Of a stretch of 52,083 nt of DNA, positions 45,677 through 52,083 are shown piece by piece (position 1 is the stretch's first letter; every line of letters begins with the position of its first letter). A program made the translations under genes and the position numbers. The notes beneath the pieces were generated by a model. It was not told the origin of the DNA. It made no database searches and worked only from the letters and a program-made list of their open reading frames with translations. The DNA lies in assembly GCA_001662425.1 (NCBI GenBank), contig BDDC01000439.1, positions 2,122 through 54,204 of the forward strand, in the 5' to 3' direction. Origin of the DNA: Chlamydomonas sphaeroides. Its lineage: Eukaryota > Chlorophyta > Chlorophyceae > Chlamydomonadales > Chlamydomonadaceae.

Positions 45677-48600
45677 GTCAATCGCAGAGGTTGTAAGCGC
45701 AGGCCAACCGGTCGACGCTGAGGTCCGAACGCGCATCCATGCATCGCGGCGGCGCCCAGGACCGAGACGAGGCATCCTTGACACCATCTGCGGAGAATAC
45801 AGCTAGTGTGTGCATCAACGAAGAACCGAGGGAGTTAAGACTGGTCCCTGAGGGGAAAGGGGCATGCATTTCAAAGTATGAATCGGTTGGAGCACGTGGG
45901 TTGGCAGTTGTATGTACTGCGACCTCCAACGCGTCCTTTGCCTTCACAGCGAGCTATCACCTCGAGGGCTGGCTGGTCGCATCGGCGTCCGACAGCGCGC
46001 AACTGGCGCTTGCTAGCGGCGATGGCAATTCTCTCGTGTAACTCGAACCAACTCTACGCTAGATCAATCTCAAGTGCGAGCGCATGTTGGCTTTAATATA
46101 GCAGTTGGCTGCATGCCGTCGCTGATGGGTTTATACCGCGTGGTCCACTGCTCCTGACGCCGCCGCACGCAGTCCGTAATGTAGGCTACTGCCTGCTACT
46201 GTTATCATCAGGGAGGGATCATGGTTATCATGGCCTTTGCCGCCCTGGCCAACGCACAGCGCAACCTCTCATGGCTTTGCTGCCTTATAGCGAGGTGGTT
46301 GGCCCCGGCTGCGCAGCCTGTCCCTCACGTGCTTTTGCCAGGCCCCTGCCTCCAGGCCCCGCAGCCAGGTGAAGCCCCAACTCCCTAGCTGGTGGCCCTG
46401 CCCCCGCGCGGCGATTGGATCGGGAGCCTGGGCTGGATGCATCTGTAGTACTGTAGACGCAAGCGATGCTACAACGCGGCGATGGCATGGTAGCTTGATG
46501 GTTGCTCTCCTCCGTCAATGGACCGCGCGCTCACGGCGTTGTGTGCCAACACTGCGGAACGTACTGAGCAAGCTCGGGGTCAAGCTCGGGGCTCGGGCAA
46601 CGTGCGGGGGGCGCGGCGATGGCAGCGGCGAAGGGTCGAGCGGCGGCCGCGACCGCGGCCGCGGCAAGCACGGCCGGCCGAGCTCTGACGGCGGGGGCCG
46701 GGGCGGGTCCGCCGACGCCGCCAACTCCGGACCAGAGCCTACCGGCAGCGGCTGCGGCAAGCGCCCGAGCTCAGCCTCAGCTGGCGGCACCAAGCAGAAG
46801 CGCAGCAACGTTGGAGGCTGAGACGGCAGCGAGGGTGGGCCCTGCCTCTGCCGTGCCTGGCTGACTGGGCGGCGGCTGTTATGATAGCGGATGTAGGCTT
46901 CTGCTAGCGCGAGGCTGGGGCCGAGTGGCCGCCAATGCTTTGCATGCAAGCGTGCCCCGGCCATGTCCGGATGAAGGGACCAGGGTCGCGTCCCAGACGA
47001 GTGCCAGCACGTAGAGCGAAGGTTAAGAGGGTGGTAGGGCGCCTGCGTTTCTCAGCCCGAATCGGTGGGGGCGGCCGGCAGGCCTGCTGAAGGGGGGCGC
47101 CCTTAACCCCATCCGGATGGGGCCCACCTTGCCCGCCGGGATAGCGTGTTTATTGGTGCTCCTTCCCCCACCTTTGTGCCCGGCTTGGCCCTGGCGGACG
47201 CTCGCGGCGTGGGTGGGCTGCCTAAGCGTGTGAGCAGGCTTGGCGTTATCCGAGCTGACTCGGCAGGGATCCCAGCACCGATCAGCGCTAAACCGTCTGC
47301 ACAATGACAAGCGCGCATTGACCCGCGGGCTGCTGCTGCAAGTCCGGCAGGGCCCGCTTTTGCTACACTTCGCTACGTACACAACACGACTCCGTTCCGA
47401 CAGCACGACCCGTTCACCGGCTCATTATGTCAGGCGAGGCTTTGGCTGCGGTCGCCATGCCCAGGCGAAACTGTGCGCGCGCGCCTCGCTGCTGATCGCC
47501 TGCGGCCTCTGCCTCCTCCTGAGCAGGCGACGACTCGGCTGGTGCGCAGCAGCAGGCGCAGCAGCAGCCCCGCGGGGCGCTGCTCGCGAGCCATCCCGAC
47601 GCCCCCACGCACGCGCTGCCGTCGCGGCCTCAGCCGCCGCCGCTGGTGCTGCATGGCGTGATGGCGCACCCCGGGCCCGTGCACGGGCCGGAGCAGGGGC
47701 TCGATGTGGTGGTTGACCTCATGACGGAGCGCTCGGAGCGATGAGCGCGCGCGCGGGCCGCGGCCGGCCGTTAGCTACCGTGCAGTGGAGCGTGCGCGGT
47801 CGGCGCTAGGCTGCTGCGCGTGGCGGCACTGCGCCAGCACAGAGCGAGGCAGGGGACACAGAGCGGGAGGGGAGGAGCAAGGCACCTTGGGAGTACCGCA
47901 TCTGGAGTCAAGGGGCTGATCTGGAGGAGGAGGGGCTTCCCTGTCGTTGGACATCGCCCGCTTGCTGAGAGAGGCACAGAGGCAGGGGCATTCTGTTGTC
48001 GTTACAAGGAACCCTCACATACCGCATGGCCGGCGATTCGCCGATTTGTTGAGCGCCAGCATTGTAACCCGCCACGCCAGCGCCTTGCGCGCGCTAGGCC
48101 CACACACGCACGGGCCCTTGACCGCAGCATCCGCAGACCGCTCAGCTGCACACACCAGCCAGCGGCCGCAGGGGCGCCGCCAGCTGCTGAGCGGGACGAG
48201 CTCCGCCCGCCCCCTTGCAAGGCAAGCCCCCGGGGCGATGCCCGGCACCCACGCAAGCCCATCGCCCGCCGCCCCGCCCGCCGCGGGCGCGCCCCAGTTG
48301 TTTCCGGATCGGCCGCTCTGCCTTGCAAAACACGCGTTCTGACGCAACCCGGCCCGCAGCGTCACTCTCGTCGTACACTGCCGCATGCAGCCTCTGCCAT
48401 GCCAAACTCTGCCTGCGCTCTCGATGCTGCTAGCGGCTAGGCGCCCCAACGCAGGGCCAGCGCTGTCGCCCCCACTGTACACCGCGAGCCTCCAAACGCC
48501 AAACGCAAAAGCAAATGTCACGAATGCCGCTGCCCCTCGTGTCCTAGCGAACATTGCCCCCACCGCACATCGGCCGGAGCGCGCCGGCCGCGCGCGCCCG

Positions 48601-49123
48601 CCTTAGCCCGGCCCTCGCGGCCGCGCCGCACCGCACAGCGCTGCGCCGGCCCGCCCGCCGTGCTTATGGTAGTTCCTCGGCACGGGCCTTGCGCAAGCCC
48701 TGCACCCACCGCTCGAAGCCCGAGCGCAGAGCCCAATGCAACCCCAGGCCCGCCCCCCGCGCCGCGCCGCGCAGCCGGGCAGGCCGAGCAAAGACGCACC
48801 ACCCTCCAGCCGCCCGCCGCCGGCGATCGAGCCTACATCCTCCAGGAGAGGTGCCGCGGGCAAGGCAGCCGCCGCGGCGAGGTGACCGTACGAACTCCCG
48901 TACCCAGCGTCAAGCAGGGCCGCTGTTGGGCCACGGCGCAACCTGCTCAAGCTCGAGCCCCTTAACCCCTACCTTCTTCCGTGGCTCGCTCAACAATTTT
49001 TGGCCCCTTAGATTGGCCCCCATCCCGAGCAGCGCCTGGCGCGCCCCTTCATTCCCTCTAGGCCCGTCCCCATGCCCGCCCCACGCCTACGCGCCCACAC
49101 GTTGCCCCACTCGCGCCGCCCGC
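45677..49123. other. Intergenic stretch of about 3.4 kb
   Basis: Between the start of the solute-binding protein gene and the stop of the transporter gene (both minus). It starts AT-richer and becomes very GC-rich. Two plus-strand frames have a protein-like composition but no recognised family and no clear exon partners: the end of 46369-46821 (KLGVKLGARATCGGRGDGSG, ending KRSNVGG) and 47523-47744 (Gln/Pro-rich, ending DVVVDLMTERSER). They might be exons of one unrecognised gene; I do not call it. Confidence 0.4.
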
Positions 49124-52022
49124 TCAGCTCCAGCTCTGGCGCTCGCTGCTGGCGAGCCAGCTGTAGAACGCGGCGCCGAACAGCTGGCAGATGGCGGTGG
49201 GGATGAAGAGCGCCAGCGCCCAGCTAGAGGTGGTGTCGAGCAGGTAGCCGGCGGCCGTGACGCCCAGCACGCCGGGCAGCGCGCCGGCCGTGTTGGTGAT
49301 GCCCAGCAGCGCCGAGGCGTACTTGGGGGACAGGTCCTGGGAGGCGGGCGGGTGGGGCGATGCGTGTGAGGGAGGGGAGGAGCGGGACAGGGGAGCCTGC
49401 ACGCGCGGCACGCGCCTCGTGGCTTGTCACCGCCCGCGCCTGTGTAGGCCTGCGCGGGCTCCTGGTGGCTGGCGTACAGCGCGGCGCCCCCCACCTGCCA
49501 ACCCACTGATCCGCCTCACGCCATGTTGGCGCGGAGCTTCACAGGCCGCTGGCGGTGCTCGCGTATGGCCTCTCCCATACCCACCTGGAAACCCTTTTCT
49601 ACGAGCGTACCTGTCCGCCTGCCCGTCCTGTCCCGCACCTCCACCCCAGCGCCCGCCCTGCCCGCCCCGCTCCCTGCCGGCCAACCACCGCACCTGGTGG
49701 TTGCAGTACAGCCCCGCGCGGCTCCATGCGCCCAGCGCAAACGAGATGGACAGAAGGCCCACCAGCACCGCCGTCAGCACCGGGCCCACAACCGCCGTGC
49801 CAGTGGCGGCCGCCTTGGCCGTGGTGGCGGCGGCGGGCGTCAGGATGGCGCACCCAATCATGCAGATGGCGGGGCCCACGAAGGCAATGCCCTGGAGCGG
49901 GGGAGGGAGGGCAGGCGGAGGTGCACACGGCATTCAGGATTGGCATGCCCTTGCCCCTAGGCCCTTGCCGCGCCCTGGTCCTCGACAGGTCCCCTTGCTG
50001 ATGCCTGGGGAAGGCGCACAGCCCCTTGTGCTTACTCCCCGCCATCCGACCGCCCTTTTCCGGTCCCTCCCTTCTCTGCCACAAGCCCAGCTCAAGCATC
50101 CCTCTCATCCCGCCCCTCCCCTCGCCTCCCCCTTCGCACCTGGCAGATCTTTCGCACGCGCGTGAGGCTCATGCCCTTGCGCACCCAGCCGTCGGCCACG
50201 GGGCCCACCAGCGGCATCATGCTGGTCATGGCAATGTAGGGGATGAGCGTGAGGAAGGAGCTCTTCTCCACGTTGAGGCCCAGCGCCAGCTCAAAGTAGC
50301 TAGGCAGCCAGGCCAGCAGCGTGTAGTAGCCCCAGTTGAAGCAGAAGTGGGCCACGGTGACGGCCCACACCGGAGGGGACCTGGGAGGGGGGGTGGATGA
50401 GCGGGTTGAAAGGGGTGTGAATACGGGATGGGCAGGTGGGTGGTGCGCGGTGGGAGGGCCGTGTAGCTATGTGCCTTAGGTCAACGCGCACGGTACGCAT
50501 GCGGCCACAGCTGAGCGGACTTTCCCGACAGCCCACGTGTAAGGGTGGGGCGGTAGGCGGGGTCGAAGGGGCGCTGCTGGCCGGAGCCCGCGGGGCAGCT
50601 GCGTGGCAGGGGCTGTGCCACAGGGATCACACCATGCACCTAACCCACATCATCAGGCTAACCTATTCCTCCGTCGCTCCGTGCCCAACCCCATCGCCGA
50701 CGACCCCAACACAAGGGATCAGCGCGCCCAACACACATTGCCGTCCACTAGCGCCACATTCTCTTTGCAGCAGACCAAGTCCGACCCACTTGGCCCGACC
50801 CACATAAGTAAATTTAACCCTCCGTCTTTCAGCCTCGCCTTTACCTAAACTCGCCGACCCACTTGAAGACACGCGCCCCGCGACACGCCGCCGCTTCTCC
50901 CATGCTCCGCACCCTGTCGCCCCGTCACCCCCGGCCCGACGCACTTGAAGAACTCGGCCCAAGGCACGTTGCCATCGGGCGGCAGCGCCTTCTCCAGCTT
51001 CTTGTAGGTGGCGCTCATCGGCGCCTCGTCAATGCTCTCCAGCACGCTGCTCGCCGCGGACGCCTCCGCCTCCGCCAGCGCCTGCCGCATGGCCCGCTCC
51101 TGCTCCTTCTTCTTGTTCTCGGCAATCATCTGCGGGGTGACGAGCGTGCGGTGGCTGTGGTGAGGTGGGTGTGGCCTGGCAGCGCGGACGGAGGGCGGCG
51201 GGTCGCAGGACGGCGCCGGCGGCAGGGGCCGAGGTAGCCAGGCGGGCGGGTGGGGCCGCGTGCGTCCGGCGGTGCGAGGGCCCTCGCATGCAGCCCCGCC
51301 GCGGCTGTGCGCGCCTGCCGCTCTTCCTGGCGGACGAGAGCGACTTGCGGCGCGCCACAGCCATGGGCCGTCACCTCCTGCCCAGCCTACCGCTCGTCGG
51401 CACGCGTTGCTATGCGTCCCCACCTTCCCACCCTCTTCGCCGGAACCCTGGCCGCAGTGGCCCATCCGTTGCCGCCACCCGCCCCAGAGCCATGGCGCCC
51501 CGGGGGCCGTCCCTGCCCTGAAGAGCATCCGCCCCGCCGCCGCCTCGTCCCTCGCGCGCGACACACGCGCCCCTTCCCCTCCCACGGCACCCCCCGCCCT
51601 GCCGCCCGCCATCGCCCGCCACTCACGTCCTCATCCATCTGGTCGGGCTTGACAAGCGGCCACAGCGCAGCCCACAGCAGGCCCAATATCGCAAACAGGT
51701 AGAAAACGGACGGCCAGCCGAACATGCGGATGAGCGGGCCGCACAGCAGCAGGCCCACGCTGCTGCCCACGTCCAGGCCGCCCCACACGGTGGCCACCGC
51801 GGACGAGCGCTCCGTGCTGGGCACCAGCTTGGCCAGCACAGCGGTGGCGGCGCTGGGCGCAAAGCCCTCGCCCAGGCCGACGAGCACGCGAGTGGCGCAC
51901 AGCGCGAACAGCGAGATCTGGGCCGCGGGCGGCGCGATGAGGGTGCCGAAGGACCAGAGCGCCACGCCTGCGGCGAGCACCTTGGCGCCGCCGATCTTGG
52001 TGCTGATCCAGCCAGCGGGCAG
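49124..52022 (-). CDS. MFS transporter, PHT4/ANTR-like (anion:cation symporter), 3' part
   Basis: Five exons are visible, 52022-51627, 51129-50945, 50380-50140, 49891-49694 and 49336-49124; earlier exons lie beyond the right edge. They encode the last 410 residues in consistent phase (0, 2, 0, 0). The block ATRVLVGLGEGFAPSAATAV with STERSSAVATVWGGLDVG and LLLCGPLIRMFGWPSVFYLF is typical of the plant PHT4/ANTR and animal SLC17 transporters. Then comes a charged central loop (ENKKKEQERAMRQALAEAEA, ending VPWAEFFKSPPVWA) and the second bundle (CFNWGYYTLLAWLPSYF, LIPYIAMTSMMPLVGPVADG, the ALLGITNTAGALPGVLGV helix). PHT4 members move phosphate, ascorbate or related anions, mostly across plastid membranes. 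Substrate and compartment cannot be told here because the N-terminus is missing. The stop follows SSERQSWS. Confidence 0.88.
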
Positions 52023-52083
52023 CTGAGTGGGGCGGGTCGGGCGGGAGGGAGGAGGGCGGGTGGGTGGGGGAGAGGCGGGGGGG
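52023..52083. other. Intron of the transporter gene at window edge
   Basis: Bases directly upstream (in minus sense) of the acceptor CACTCAG|CTG at 52022. The sequence is a G-rich (plus strand) intron end without coding features. Confidence 0.6.

Noticed and set aside
1..52083. Transposons, tRNA or rRNA genes
   Set aside because: I saw no transposase or reverse transcriptase motifs, terminal repeats, or convincing tRNA/rRNA sequence by eye; a dedicated scan (tRNAscan, RepeatMasker) would be decisive.

Overview
The window looks like nuclear DNA of a green alga (Chlorophyta, probably a Chlamydomonadales/Sphaeropleales-type genome). It is very GC-rich, its genes are split by many short GT-AG introns, proteins carry long Ala/Gly/Pro/Gln low-complexity linkers, and TGTAA motifs (the usual volvocine/chlorophyte polyadenylation signal) follow several stop codons. 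Most computed open frames are GC-driven shadows. I rebuilt the real genes by joining exons whose splice sites and phases agree and whose products match known families.

Layout, left to right. (1) 1-2460 (+): 3' part of an unrecognised Pro/Gln-rich protein gene, cut by the window edge. (2) 3662-4426 (-): UMP1/POMP proteasome assembly chaperone. (3) 4883-18299 (+): a 29-exon gene for a four-domain voltage-gated calcium channel alpha-1 subunit (about 2104 aa, EEEE filter, C-terminal IQ motif), divergent from UMP1. (4) 19940-23063 (-): a GCIP/cyclin-D1-binding-protein-1 homologue, nine exons. (5) 23350-24244 (+): a small uncharacterised, probably organellar, one-TM protein. (6) 26274-30390 (-): a 1136-aa MYND zinc-finger protein. 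Head-to-head with it lies (7) a decayed, inverted partial copy, 30640-32052 (+). (8) 33469-38759 (+): three tandem, diverged SUMO genes with the same five-exon architecture. (9) 40272-45676 (-): a 14-exon gene for a NikA/DppA-type solute-binding protein with signal peptide and a C-terminal membrane anchor. (10) 49124-52022 (-): 3' part of an MFS transporter of the PHT4/ANTR (anion:cation symporter) type, running off the right edge.

The genes do not form one pathway. The most notable parts are the tandem SUMO cluster (three different tails after the diglycine, one copy with a likely GC donor, one with a self-sumoylation motif), the eukaryotic membrane-anchored version of a bacterial nickel/peptide-binding protein, and the fold-back MYND gene/pseudogene pair. 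Roughly a third of the window is intergenic or 3'-UTR sequence in which I see no supported gene; each such stretch is listed. All exon boundaries are read by eye and need RNA evidence.
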